Counted from the stretch's first letter, positions 22,367 to 34,523 are shown. The stretch is DNA of 64,000 bases from Triticum aestivum (GCF_018294505.1 NC_057796.1:271200458-271264457), one strand, 5' to 3'. Numbers and translations: made by a program. The notes: generated by a model from the sequence alone, not told the origin.

Positions 22367-22585
22367 TTGCCTGTCAGCCATGAGACAACACATCCTTCGA
22401 GCTCCGCGTCAGTGCAGGACTACGACGTTGTGCTGCCTGGTTCGGACAACGATGACGATGGAGCCCACGGCGACATCAAGAATAAACACTTTTACTACAG
22501 CGCCCCGGAGGAGACCCCGACGGGAGCAAGGGGGCTCTGGGATCGAGGAGTTGTAGCTAATCTGCATGATAAGCATGCATGCAAG
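22367..22585 (+). other. Candidate orphan exon
   Basis: An open frame from ATG 22367 reads QDYDVVLPGSDNDDDGAHGD and later FYYSAPEETPTGARGLWDRG and runs to a good splice donor (gcaag|gtaagt at 22585/22586). Codon use and composition look gene-like, but I do not recognise a family. The next 150 bases show no partner exon before the Angela-like element at 22737. It may be a gene fragment carried or stranded here. Confidence 0.3.
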
Positions 22586-22736
22586 GTAAGTACACGCAGA
22601 CCTTTCTCTTCGGACGACTTTTCTTTTGTATGCCAGTGTTTCTTTATTGCCCTGCATACTTATTTTTACAATCTTGTTACAGTTGCATAGCCCAAGTGAA
22701 ATGAAGGAAGCTAGCTTCCTCTACTAGTGGTCTAAA

Positions 22737-24471
22737 TGAAGGAAATATGCCCTAGAGGCAATAATAAAGTATTATTTATTTCCTTATATCATGATAAATG
22801 TTTATTATTCATGCTAGAATTGTATTAACCGGAAACATAATACATGTGTGAATACATAGACAAACAGAGTGTCACTAGTATGCCTCTACTTGACTAGCTC
22901 GTTAATCAAAGATGGTTATGTTTCCTAGCCATAGACATGAGTTGTCATTTGATTAACGGGATCACCTCATTAGGAGAATGACGTGATTGACTTGACCCAT
23001 TCCGTTAGCTTAGCACCCGATCGTTTAGTATGTTGCTATTGCTTTCTTCATGACTTATACATGTTCCTATGACTATGAGATTATGCAACTCCCGTTTACC
23101 GGAGGAACACTTTGTGTGCTACCAAACGTCACAACGTAAATGGGTGATTATAAAGGTGCTCTACAGGTGTCTCCAAAGGTACTTGTTGGGTTGGCGTATT
23201 TCGATATTAGGATTTGTCACTCCGATTGTCGGAGAGGTATCTCTGGGCCCACTCAGTAATGCACATCACTATAAGCCTTGCAAGCATTGTGACTAATGAG
23301 TTAGTTACGGGATGATGTATTACGGAACGAGTAAAGAGACTTGCCGGTAACGAGATTGAACTAGGTATCGAGATACCGACGATCGAATCTCGGGCAAGTA
23401 ACATACCGATGACAAAGGGAACAACGTATGTTGTTATGCAGTCTGACCGATAAAGATCTTCGTAGAATATGTGGGAGCCAATATGAGCATCCAGGTTCCG
23501 CTATTGGTTATTGACCGGAGACGTGTCTCGGTCATGTCTACATAGTTCTCGAACCCGTAGGGTCCGCACGCTTAAAGTTACGATGACAGTTATATTATGA
23601 GTTTATATGTTTTGATGTACCGAAGGTTGTTCGGAGTCCCGGATGTGATCACGGACATGACGAGGAGTCTCGAAATGGTCGAGACATAAAGATTGATATA
23701 TTGGACGACTATATTCGGACACCGGAAGTGTTCCAGAGAAGTTTCGGATTAAACCGGAGTGCCGGAGGGTTACCGGAACCCCCCGGGGAAGTATTGGGCC
23801 TTAGTGGGCCTTGAGGGGAGAGAGAGGGCAGCAGCCAGGAGGTGGCGCGCCCCCTCCCAGGAGGAATCCTAGTTGGACTAGGAGAGGGGGCGCAGCCCCC
23901 TTTCCCTCTCCCTCTCCCTCTCTTTCCTTCCCCCCCTCTCTTCCTAGTTGGACTAGGAAAGGGGAGTCCTACTCCTACTAGGAGGAGGACTCCCCCCTCT
24001 CCTTGGCGCGCCTAGGGCAGCCGACCTCCCCCTTGCTCCTTTATATACGGGGGCAGGGGGGCACCTCTAAACACACTTCATATACGATATTTTAGCCGTG
24101 TGCGGTGCCCCCCTCCACCATATTACACCTCGATAATACCGTTGCGGAGCTTAGGCGAAGCCCTGCGTCGGTGGAACATCATCATCGTCACCACGCCGTC
24201 GTGCTGACGAAACTCTCCCTCAACACTCGGCTGGATCGGAGTTCGAGGGACGTCATCGAGCTGAACGTGTGCAGAAGTCGGAGGTGCCGTGCGTTCGGTA
24301 CTTGATCGGTCGGATCGTGAAGATGTACGACTACATCAACCGCGTTGTTATAACGCTTCCGCTGTCGGTCTACGAGGGTACGTGGACAACACTCTCCCCT
24401 CTCGTTGCTATGCATCACCATGATCTTGCGTGTGCGTAGGAATTTTTTTGAAATTACTACGTTCCCCAACA
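22737..24471 (+). repeat. 5' LTR of Angela-like copy 1 (1735 bp)
   Basis: TG...CA ends. A TATA-like tatatacgggggc lies near 24043, downstream of long cccctctccc tracts. The LTR is followed at once by the primer site. Confidence 0.92.
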
Positions 24472-24488
24472 GTGGCATCCGAGCCTGG
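24472..24488 (+). other. Primer binding site, Angela-like copy 1
   Basis: The bases gtggcatccgagcctgg follow the LTR end. The site resembles the initiator-Met tRNA primer site of Copia elements (tggtatcagagc kind) with some changes. The same bases follow the 5' LTR of copy 2 at 40775. Confidence 0.65.
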
Positions 24489-25740
24489 TTTTATGCGTTG
24501 ATGCTATGCACGAGTAGAACACAAGTGAGTTGTGGGCGATATAAGTCATACTACTTACCAGCATGTCATACTTTGGTTCAGCGGTATTGTGAGATGAAGC
24601 GGCCCGGACCGGCATTACGCGTACGCTTACGCGAGACTGGTTTCACCGTTCGGAGCACTCGTTGCTTAAAGGTGACTGGCGGGTGTCTGTCTCTCTCACT
24701 TTAGTTGAACCGAGTGTGGCTACGCCCGGTCCTTGCGAAGGTTAAAACAACACCAACTTGACAAACTATCGTTGTGGTTTTGATGCGTAGGTAAGAACGG
24801 TTCTTGCTAAGCCCGTAGCAGCCACGTAAAACTTGCAACAACAAAATAGAGGACGTCTAACTTGTTTTTGCAGGGCATGTTGTGATGCGATATGGTCAAG
24901 ACATGATGTGATATAATTTGTTGTATGAGATGATCATGTTTTGTAACCGAGTTATCGGCAACTGGCAGGAGCCATATGGTTGTCGCTTTATTGTATGAGA
25001 TGCAATCACCATGTAATAGTTTTATTTTATCACTAAGCGGTAGCGATAGTCGTAAAAACAATTAGTTGGCGAGACGACAATGATACTATGATGGAGATCA
25101 AGGTGTCGCGCCGGTGACGATGGTGATCATGACGGTGCTTCGGAGATGGAGATCACAAGCACGGTGCTTCGGAGATGGAGATCACAAGCACAAGATGATG
25201 ATGTCCATATCATATCACTTATATTGATTGCATGTGATGTTAATCCTTTATGCATCTTATCTTGCTTTGTTTGACGGTAGCATTATAAGATGATCTCTCA
25301 CTAAAATTTCAAGATAAAGTGTTCTCCCTGAGTATGCACCGTTGCGAAAGTTCTTCGTGCTGAGACACCACGTGTTAATCGGGTGTGATAAGCTCTACGT
25401 TCAAATACAACGGGTGCAAAACAGTTGCACACGCGGAATACTCAGTTTAAACTTGACGAGCCTAGCATATACAGATATGGCCTCGGAACACAGAGACCGA
25501 AAGGTCGAGCGTGAATCAAATAGTAGATATGATCAACATAGTGATGTTCACCATTGAAACTACTCCATCTCACGTGTTAATCGGACATGGTTTAGTTGAT
25601 TTGGATCACGTAATCACTTAGATGATTAGAGGGATGTCTATCTAAGTGGGAGTTCTTAAGTAATATGATTAATTGAACTTAAATTTATCATGAACTTAGT
25701 ACCTGATAGTATCTTGCTTGTCTATGTTAATTGTAGATAA
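24489..25740 (+). other. Untranslated leader of Angela-like copy 1
   Basis: No supported gene lies between the primer site and the gag start. At 25132-25189 a 29-bp unit (cggtgcttcggagatggaga...) is present twice in tandem, but only once in the other Angela-like copy (41431 onward). Confidence 0.7.
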
Positions 25741-28365
25741 ATGGCCCGTGTTGTTGTTCCGTTGAATTTTAATGCGTTCCTTGAGAAAGCTAAGTTGAAA
25801 GATGATGGTAGCAATTACACGGACTGGGTCCGTAACTTGAGGATTATCCTCATTGCTGCACAGAAGAATTACGTCCTAGAAGCACCGCTAGGTGCCAGGC
25901 CTCCTGCAAGAGCAACGCCAGAAGTTATGAACGTCTGGCAGAGCAAAGCTGATGACTACTCAATAGTTCAGTGTGCCATGCATTACGGCTTAGAACCGGG
26001 TCTTCAACGACGTTTTGAACGTCATGGAGCATATGAGATGTTCCAGGAGTTGAAGTTAATATTTCAAGCAAATGCCCGGATTGAGAGATATGAAGTCTCC
26101 AATAAGTTCTATAGCTGCAAGATGGAAGAGAATAGTTCTGTCAGTGAGCATATACTCAGAATGTCTGGGTATAATAATCACTTGATTCAACTGGGAGTTC
26201 AACTTCCGGATGATTGCGTCATTGACAGAATTCTTCAATCACTGCCACCAAGCTACAAGAGCTTCGTGATGAACTATAACATGCAAGGGATGGATAAGAC
26301 AATTCCCGAGCTCTTCGCAATGCTAAAGGCAGCGGAGGTAGAAATCAAAAAGGAGCATCAAGTATTGATGGTCTGTAAAACCACTAGTTTCAAGAAAAAG
26401 GGCAAAGGGAAGAAGAAAGGGAACTACAAGAAGAACAGCAAGCAAGTTGCTGTTCAGGAGAAGAAATCCAAGTCTGGACCTAAGCCTGAAACTGAGTGCT
26501 TCTACTGTAACCAGACTGGTCACTGGAAGCGGAACTGCCCCAAGTATTTGGCGGATAAGAAGGATGGCAAGGTTAACAAAGGTATATGTGATATACATGT
26601 TATTGATGTGTACCTTACTAATACTCGCAGTAGCACCTGGGTATTTGATACTGGTTCTGTTGCTAATATTTGCAACTCGAAACAGGGGCTACGGATTAAC
26701 CGAAGATTGGCTAAGGACGAGGTGACGATGCGCGTGGGAAATGGTTCCAAAGTCGATGTGATCGCCGTCGGCACGCTACCTCTACATCTACCTTCGGGAT
26801 TAGTTTTAGACCTAAATAATTGTTATTTGGTGCCTGCGTTGAGCATGAACATTATATCTGGATATTGTTTAATGCGAGATGGTTATTCATTTAAATCAGA
26901 GAATAATGGTTGTTCTATTTATATGAATAATATCTTTTATGGTCATGCACCCTTGAAGAGTGGTCTATTTTTAATGAATCTCGATAGTAGTGATACACAT
27001 ATTCATAATGTCGAAGCCAAAAGATGCAGAGTTGATAATGATAGTGCAACTTATTTGTGGCACTGCCGTTTGGGTCATATCGGTGTAAAGCGCATGAAGA
27101 AACTCCATACTGATGGAATTTTGGAATCACTTGATTTTGAATCACTTGGTACTTGCGAACCGTGCCTCATGGGCAAGATGACCAAAACACCGTTCTCCGG
27201 AACTATGGAGAGAGCAACAGATTTGTTGGAAATCATACATACAGATGTATGTGGTCCGATGAATATTGAGGCTCGTGGCGGATATCGTTATTTTCTCACC
27301 TTCACAGATGATTTGAGCAGATATGGGTATATCTACTTAATGAAACATAAGTCTGAAACATTTGAAAAGTTCAAAGAATTTCAGAGTGAAGTTGAAAATC
27401 ATCGTAACAAGAAAATAAAATTCCTACAATCTGATCGTGGAGGAGAATATTTGAGTTACGAGTTTGGCCTACATTTGAAACAATGCGGAATAGTTTCGCA
27501 ACTCACGCCACCCAGAACACCACAGCGTAATGGTGTGTCCGAACGTCGTAATCGTACTTTATTAGATATGGTGCGATCTATGATGTCTCTTACTGAATTA
27601 CCGCTATCATTTTGGGGTTATGCTTTAGAGACGGCTGCATTCACTCTAAATAGGACACCATCAAAATCCGTTGAGACGACGCCTTATGAACTATGGTTTA
27701 GCAAGAAACCAAAGTTGTCGTATCTTAAAGTTTGGGGTTGCGATGCTTATGTGAAGAAACTTCAACCTAATAAGCTCGAACCTAAATCGGAGAAATGTGT
27801 CTTCATAGGATACCCAAAGGAGACTGCTGGGTACACCTTCTATCGCAGATCCGAAGGCAAGATATTTGTTGCTAGGAATGGATCCTTTCTAGAGAAGGAG
27901 TTTCTCTCAAAAGAAGTGAGTGGGAGGAAAGTAGAACTTGATGAGGTAACTGTACCTGCTCCCTTATTGGAAAGTAGATCATCGCAGAAATCAGTTTCTG
28001 CGACACCTATACCAATTAGTGAGGAAGTTAATGATAATGATCATGAAACTTCAGATCAAGTTATTACTGAACCTCGTAGGTCAACTAGATCAAGATCCGC
28101 ACCGGAGTGGTATGGTAATCCTGTTCTGGAGGTCATGTTACTAGACCATGACGAACCTATGAACTATGAAGAAGCGATGGTGAGCCCAGATTCCGCAAAA
28201 TGGCTTGAAGCCATGAAATCCGAGATGGGATCCATGTATGAGAACAAAGTATGGACTTTGGTTGACTTGCCCGATGGTCGGCAAGCCATTGAAAATAAAT
28301 GGATCTTCAAGAAGAAGACTGACGCTGATGGTAATGTTACTGTCTATAAACCTTCTCACCCGTAG
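25741..28365 (+). CDS. Copia gag-protease-integrase frame (Angela-like copy 1), truncated in RT
   Basis: 874 codons from ATG 25741. The gag part comes first, then a lysine-rich stretch and a CCHC zinc knuckle (CFYCNQTGHWKRNC, residues 253-266). The aspartic protease motif is DTGS at 303-306. The integrase zinc site is His441, His446, Cys472, Cys475, and the DDE triad is Asp502, Asp565, Glu601, with the usual 35 residues between the last two. An acidic linker follows, then the first part of reverse transcriptase up to about WIFKKKTDADGN. The frame ends in KPSHP because about 55 nt are missing after 28350 compared with copy 2, which shifts the frame into a TAG. Apart from this deletion the polyprotein looks whole. 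It encodes the particle, protease and integrase in the cytoplasm and nucleus of the host. Confidence 0.92.
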   Translation: MARVVVPLNFNAFLEKAKLKDDGSNYTDWVRNLRIILIAAQKNYVLEAPLGARPPARATPEVMNVWQSKADDYSIVQCAMHYGLEPGLQRRFERHGAYEMFQELKLIFQANARIERYEVSNKFYSCKMEENSSVSEHILRMSGYNNHLIQLGVQLPDDCVIDRILQSLPPSYKSFVMNYNMQGMDKTIPELFAMLKAAEVEIKKEHQVLMVCKTTSFKKKGKGKKKGNYKKNSKQVAVQEKKSKSGPKPETECFYCNQTGHWKRNCPKYLADKKDGKVNKGICDIHVIDVYLTNTRSSTWVFDTGSVANICNSKQGLRINRRLAKDEVTMRVGNGSKVDVIAVGTLPLHLPSGLVLDLNNCYLVPALSMNIISGYCLMRDGYSFKSENNGCSIYMNNIFYGHAPLKSGLFLMNLDSSDTHIHNVEAKRCRVDNDSATYLWHCRLGHIGVKRMKKLHTDGILESLDFESLGTCEPCLMGKMTKTPFSGTMERATDLLEIIHTDVCGPMNIEARGGYRYFLTFTDDLSRYGYIYLMKHKSETFEKFKEFQSEVENHRNKKIKFLQSDRGGEYLSYEFGLHLKQCGIVSQLTPPRTPQRNGVSERRNRTLLDMVRSMMSLTELPLSFWGYALETAAFTLNRTPSKSVETTPYELWFSKKPKLSYLKVWGCDAYVKKLQPNKLEPKSEKCVFIGYPKETAGYTFYRRSEGKIFVARNGSFLEKEFLSKEVSGRKVELDEVTVPAPLLESRSSQKSVSATPIPISEEVNDNDHETSDQVITEPRRSTRSRSAPEWYGNPVLEVMLLDHDEPMNYEEAMVSPDSAKWLEAMKSEMGSMYENKVWTLVDLPDGRQAIENKWIFKKKTDADGNVTVYKPSHP

Positions 28366-28367
28366 CG

Positions 28368-29672
28368 ATGCTTAAGTCTGTCCAAATCATGTTAGCTATT
28401 GCTGCATTTTATGATTATGAAATTTGGCAAATGGATGTCAAAACTGCATTCCTGAATGGATTTCTGGAAGAAGAGTTGTATATGATGCAACCGGAAGGTT
28501 TTGTCGATCCAAAGGGAGCTAACAAAGTGTGCAAGCTCCAGCGATCCATTTATGGACTGGTGCAAGCCTCTCGGAGTTGGAATAAACGCTTTGATAGTGT
28601 GATCAAAGCATTTGGTTTTATACAGACTTTTGGAGAAGCCTGTATTTACAAGAAGGTGAGTGGGAACTCGATAGCATTTATGATATTATATGTGGATGAC
28701 ATATTGCTGATTGGAAATGATATAGAATTTCTGGATAGCATAAAGGGATACTTGAATAAGAGTTTTTCAATGAAAGACCTCGGTGAAGCTGCATATATAT
28801 TAGGCATTAAGATCTATAGAGATAGATCAAGACGCTTAATTGGACTTTCACAAAGCACATACCTTGACAAAGTTTTGAAGAAGTTCAAAATGGATCAAGC
28901 AAAGAAAGGGTTCTTGCCTGTACTACAAGGTGTGAGATTGAGTAAGACTCAATGCCCGACCACTGCAGAAGATAGAGAGAAGATGAAAGATGTTCCCTAT
29001 GCTTCAGCCATAGGCTCTATCATGTATGCAATGCTGTGTACCAGACCTGATGTGTGCCTTGCTATAAGTTTAGCCGGGAGGTACCAAAGTAATCCAGGAG
29101 TGGATCACTGGACAGCGGTCAAGAACATCCTGAAATACCTGAAAAGGACTAAGGATATGTTTCTCATTTATGGAGGTGACAAAGAGCTCATCGTAAATGG
29201 TTACGTTGATGCAAGCTTTGACACTGATCCGGACGATTCTAAATCGCAAACCGGATACGTATTTACATTGAACGGTGGAGCTGTCAGTTGGTGCAGTTCT
29301 AAGCAAAGTGTCGTGGCGGGATCTACGTGTGAAGCGGAGTACATAGCTGCTTCGGAAGCAGCAGATGAAGGAGTCTGGATGAAGGAGTTCATATCCGATC
29401 TAGGTGTCATACCTAGTGCATCGGGACCAATGAAAATCTTTTGTGACAATACTGGTGCAATTGCCTTAGCAAAGGAATCCAGATTTCACAAGAGAACCAA
29501 ACACATCAAAAGACGCTTCAATTCCATCCGGGATTTAGTCCAGGTGGGAGACATAGAAATTTGCAAGATACATACGGATCTGAATGTTGCAGACCCGTTG
29601 ACTAAGCCTCTTCCACGAGCAAAACATGATCAGCACCAAGACTCCATGGGTGTGAGAATCATTACTGTGTAA
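28368..29672 (+). pseudogene. Copia reverse transcriptase-RNase H part (Angela-like copy 1)
   Basis: 434 codons that would follow the previous frame if the 55-nt deletion were absent. Motifs are DVKTAFLNG early, YVDD (Tyr at 28689, Asp-Asp at 28695-28700) for the polymerase site, and RNase H features: VDASFDTDPDD, EAEYIAASEA and FCDNTGAIALA. It ends with the usual Copia C-terminal run (HTDLNVADPLTKPLPRAKHD) and TAA. No other break is seen. Because a new ATG lies by chance near the frame start (28368), a separate product is formally possible, but it would lack the first RT motifs. Confidence 0.88.
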
Positions 29673-29762
29673 TCTAGATTATTGACTCTAGTGCAAGTGG
29701 GAGACTGAAGGAAATATGCCCTAGAGGCAATAATAAAGTATTATTTATTTCCTTATATCATG

Positions 29763-29906
29763 GAGTACTTATTTTCGTCTTTTTTTGGTCTGTCTGTATT
29801 TCGGTTTTGGGATGGTGCGAATCCATCTATCCACCATTCTTTTATCTTTCAGTAGTGTCAACCTCAGTTCTGGTTCTTTATCTTGGAATACTCTCCGTTG
29901 TCCTGG
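29763..29906. other. 144-bp filler insertion in the 3' LTR
   Basis: Replaces three bases (ata) of the LTR between catg and aatgtttatt. It has no TSD, no terminal inversion and no match to other parts of the window that I can find. Both flanks are clean LTR. This fits filler DNA copied during double-strand-break repair. Confidence 0.75.
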
Positions 29907-30810
29907 AATGTTTATTATTCATGCTAGAATTGTATTAACCGGAAACATAATACATGTGTGAACACATAGACAAACAGAGTGTCACTAGTATGCCTCTACT
30001 TGACTAGCTCGGTAATCAAAGATGGTTATGTTTCCTAGCCATAGACATGAGTTGTCATTTGATTAACGGGATCACCTCATTAGAAGAATGACGTGATTGA
30101 CTTGACCCATTCTGTTAGCTTAGCACCCGATCGTTTAGTATGTCGCTATTGCTTTCTTCATGACTTATACATGTTCCTATGACTATGAGATTATGCAACT
30201 CCCGTTTACTGGAGGAACACTTTGTGTGCTACCAAACATCACAACATAAATGGGTGATTATAAAGGTGCTCTACAGGTGTAACACCCCGGATGTAACTTG
30301 CCATATTTGTAACTCCGACTCTTGCCATTTCCGGCTATGTGATATGTTTTTCCCTCCGTTGTCGGGTTTTGTTTTTCGTTTTGTATTTTGTCATGTCATG
30401 CATTTTCATATCACGTCATCATGCGCATTGCATTTGCATACGTGTTCGTCTCATGCATCCGAGCATTTTCCCCTAGTCCGTTTTCCAATCCGGCGCTCCT
30501 ATCTCCTCCGGTGCACCCCTCTTGTTTTCTTTCGTGTGCGTGTGTCAAACTTTCTCGGAATGGACCGAGGCTTGTCAAGTGGTCTTCTTATACCACCCGG
30601 AGACTACCGGTCAAGTTTCGTTCCATTCGGAGGTCGTTTAGTACTCCAACGGTTAACCGGGCATCCGCAAAGTCCATTTGAGTATCCAGCGAAAACCCCC
30701 TCTAAAACAAGCCCAAAACCCACCAAACTCTCTTCCATGCTCTAGGTCGTTCGATCACGATCGTGTGGGCGAAAACCGCACCTCATTTGGAGTCTCCTAG
30801 CTCCCTCTAC

Positions 30811-30820
30811 CTATATATAT
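30811..30820 (+). promoter_or_regulatory. TATA box of solo LTR copy 2
   Basis: The bases ctatatatat precede aaaccctaaaa by about 30 bases and a very GC-rich leader (30870-31260), placing the likely transcription start near 30845. Confidence 0.55.
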
Positions 30821-32824
30821 GTGGGCATCCCGAATTACAACCGCAGTCCAAACCCTAAAAATCTCTCCGCGCCGCCGAACGCGTCCGTACCCCGCCGGAC
30901 ACGTCCGCCGCCGCGCCCCGTCCAATCCCGTGGTGACACGTGTCATCGCCGGCCTCCCACCGCCGCGGCCCGCCAGGCCCGCCGCCGGCCCGCGGGCCCG
31001 CGCGCCCCCGCGCGCCTCCGCGCGCCCCCGCGCGCCTCCGCGCGCCCGCCGCCGTCCTCCTCCCTGCGCGCGCGCCTCCGCGCCCGTCACCGCTGGTCGC
31101 GCCGCCGCCGGTCTTCCTCGCCGCCGCCGCCGCCCTCGGGTGCTCCGCCGCCGGCCGGCCCCGCCGGCGCCGCCGCTCCCTCGCGCCTCTCCTCCTCCGG
31201 CCGCCTCCCCGTCGCCCCTCATCCTCATCGTCGGCCGCCGCCATCGACCGAGCACGAGCTCCGGTGAGCTTCGATCCGATCTGGATCCGTACCCGCGACT
31301 GTTGACTTCTTCCCGTAGTCCCCCTAATTTCTCCAAGTGTTGGATTTTTCATCAGCAAGTGCTCCTGTTCTCGATGCCATAACTCCGTGCATGTAGCTCC
31401 GATTCGCGCATGTAATATGTCAAATTGTTCGCCTCGCGATGCTCTTAATTTTGTTCAATTGCACCATGTTCATTAGAGGTCATCTTGATGCCCAAATCTT
31501 CATTGGAAGAGGGCTAGTTGCTGTTATTCTCTGGTTCTCATCAGAACTTGGAGATTTGTCATTTTTGTATCATTTAATCTGTGCATCGTTTGAGCATGAG
31601 CTCTACATGTGTTTTGAAGTATGCCATGCCATCTTTCCAGTGGTGTAGTACATGTATTTTTATGATCTCTGTGGTGACTATCACAAGCATGCAAAGTAGG
31701 TCCCATAATATTTCTGATTTCAGGGACTTAGTGATTTCTCTAAGTCCTTGTCTGCTGTAATTTTGTTGCCATGTAAACTTGATGCTACAGAGAGATCCAT
31801 GCATATTTTGGAGATGTTCAGTAAAGATGTTGTGTAGCTATAGTTGTAGTTGATCCATTCCTGCAATTGTTTGCAATTATAGAGTGCCATAGCATGACTC
31901 AATCTTGCTCTACTTTTGCTATAAAATATTTCTGGCAGATTCTTAACATGACATGCATTTTTGCCAAACTTATTGTAGTTGATCCATACATGCTATGCTA
32001 TTGTTCTTGCCCTGGTTAGCTTCATAAACATGCCATCTTGCTGTAGGTATGCTTGGTTTGTCATGCATTGCTCTGTAGTGAGTGCATCAAGCTCACAAAG
32101 AGGCCTACATATTAATATTTCTGCCATGCACTGTTTTCTGCTAAGTCTGAAACCTGATAACGAAACTTGCTATGTTTACATGCTTGCCATCATATCTTCT
32201 AGTCATTTTTGGATTATGGTCAGTAACGGACTTTTGTCATGTGCTTTTAGTAGAACACTGCCATGCCTTGTTTTGCTATTTTAAATTCCTGTAGCATATT
32301 GATTTCGTGCTCTGAACATTGCTACCTGATGCTGTTTACTGCCATGTCCAGTTTTTCACTAAGTCTGTGAACCTGTAATCTTTTGCACTTTTGCCATGCT
32401 TGTTTGAGCTTGATATGTTGTGAACTAGCCGTAGCTCAGTGTTCATCTTTTGTCAAGCATCTCCTGTAGATTACTACCATGTGCTTTGTTGCTATGTTGG
32501 GGTGCTGTAACATTGTTACTTGTTGCATTCTAAGTGCTATCTTGCTGTTTATCACAGATTCGTGTCATTCTTGTTTTGCTTGCCATTTGCAAACCGTGCA
32601 TCCGATTCCGGTGATCTTTATATCGATTTCGACCGAAATCATCTCATATTTCCAGTGGCATGCTTGGTTTGCCAAGTTACTGCCATGTTCATCATTTTTC
32701 TTCCGGAGCATGCATATGCATCGCATACCATATCTTGCATATCATACATGTTTTGCATCATGTTGCTTGCGCATTTCTCGTTGTTGATTGTGGTTCCGTT
32801 TGTTTGTGTTCTTTTCTTGGGTAG

Positions 32825-34242
32825 AGCCGGGAGACGAGTTCATGAACGAGGAACCTGTCGAGTACGCTTACGAGGATCAAGCTTTCGACAACTCTGAGAA
32901 CCTTGCAGGCAAGATGACCACCCCTCGAAATCACTTCTATCTTTGCTATGCTAGTTGTTCGCTCTATTGCCATGCTCCGCTACCTATCACTTGCTATATC
33001 ATGTCTCCCATTTTAGCCATGTTAGCCTGTAACCATCCTCTCCTAGCAAACCATTGTTTGGCTAAGTTACCGCTTTTGCTCAGCCCCTCTTATAGCGTTG
33101 CTAGTTGCAGGTGAAGTCGAAGTTTGTTCCATGTCGGAACATGGATATGTTGGGATATCACAATATCTCTTATTTAATTAATGCATCTATATATTTGGTA
33201 AAGGGTGGAAGGCTCGGCCTTATGCCTGGTGTTTTGTTCCACTCTTGCCGCCCTAGTTATTGTTATACCGGGATTATGTTCCTTGAGTTTGCGTTCCTTA
33301 CACGGTCGGGTGATTTATGGGACCCCCTTGACAGTTCGCCTTGAATAAAACTCCTCCAGCAAGGCCCAACCTTGGTTTTACCATTTTCTACCTAAGCCTT
33401 TTCCCCCGGGTTTTCGCGAGCCCGAGGGTCATCTTATTTTAAACCCCCGGACCAGTGCTCCTTCGAGTGCTGGCCCAAAACCGAGCGATGTCCGGCGCCC
33501 CCTGGGCAACCAGGGTCTATGCCAACCCGACGTCTGGCTCATCCGTTGTGCCCTGAGAACGAGATATGTGCAGCTCCTATCGGGATTTGTCGGCACATTC
33601 GGGGGCTTTGCTGGTCTTGTTTTACCATTGTCGAGATGTCTTGTAAACCGAGATTCCGAGACTGATCGGGTCTTTCCGGGAGAAGGTTTATCCTTCGTTG
33701 ACCGTGAGAGCTTATGATGGGTTAATTTGGGACACCCCTGCAAGGTATTATCTTTCGAAAGCCGTGCCCACGGTTATGAGGCAGATGGGAATTTGTTAAT
33801 GTCCGGTTGTAGACAACTTGTCACTTGACCCAAGTAAAATATATCAACTGCGTGTGTAGCCGTGATGGTCTCTTCTCGGTGGAGTCCGGGAAGTGAACAC
33901 GGCCTGTGTTATGTATGACGTAAGTAGGTGTTCAGGACCTCTTCTTGGTCATTGCTAGATGACGTCCGTTCCCTTGCTTCTCTTCTCGCTCTCTTTTGCG
34001 CAAGTTAGCCACCATATATGCTTTTGCCGCTGCAGCTCCACCTTCTTTGCACCATCCTTGCCTACAAGCTTAAATAGTCTTGATCTCGCGGGTGTGAGAT
34101 TGCTGAGTCCCCGTGACTCACAGATTCTACAAAAATAGTTGCAGGTGCCGACGATGCCAGTGCAGATGATGGCGTCGATCTCAAGTGGGAGTTCGACGAG
34201 GAACGTGGTCGTTACTATGTGTCTTTTCCTGATGATCAGTAG
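32825..34242 (+). CDS. Candidate spliced small ORF inside solo LTR copy 2
   Basis: Counterpart of 5217-6643 with the same lengths. The first block is 32825-32908 ([17 protein letters not shown], then SENLAG), with the same gggtag acceptor and gcag|gcaaga border. The second is 34145-34242, after gttgcag, ending in [18 protein letters not shown] and TAG. The two join in phase through a shared Gly codon. Against copy 1 there are no indels in either block, while the LTR around them has several. The first block differs at four bases, three changing the residue, so purifying selection is not proved. Product unknown. Confidence 0.4.
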
Positions 34243-34523
34243 TGGAGCCCAGTTGGGACGATCGGGGATCTAGCATTTGGGGTTGTCTTATTTTCATCTG
34301 GATTTTTACCGTAGTCGGTCTATATGATTGTATTTTGGATGATGTATGGTTAAAATTTATGTATTGTGTGAAGTGGCGATTGTAAGCCAACTCTTTATCC
34401 CATTCTTGTTCATTACATGGGATTGTGTGAAGATGACCCTTCTTGCGACAAAACCACTATGCGGTTATGCCTCTAAGTCGTGCCTCGACACGTGGGAGAT
34501 ATAGACGCATCGTGGGCGTTACA

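Larger units (their letters stand above)
30278..34523 (+). repeat. Solo LTR, 4.2-kb Gypsy (Tekay/Del-like) family, copy 2
   Basis: The unit starts TGTAACACCCCGG and ends GGGCGTTACA, with a perfect TSD acagg (30273-30277 and 34524-34528). The 5' LTR of the host Angela-like element shows the empty site ctctacaggtgtctcc at about 23159-23174, which proves the insertion point. It is the same family as 2722-6924 over the full length, with many substitutions and indels, mostly in the GC-rich block. There is no internal domain. Confidence 0.88.

Noticed and set aside
24105..24305. 66-residue frame repeated at 35439-35666
   Set aside because: Part of the Angela-like LTR; present in both LTRs and without coding features.
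30797..31382. Long overlapping open frames in the GC-rich block of solo LTR copy 2
   Set aside because: Same cause; the block diverges strongly from copy 1 with indels, so no coding constraint.
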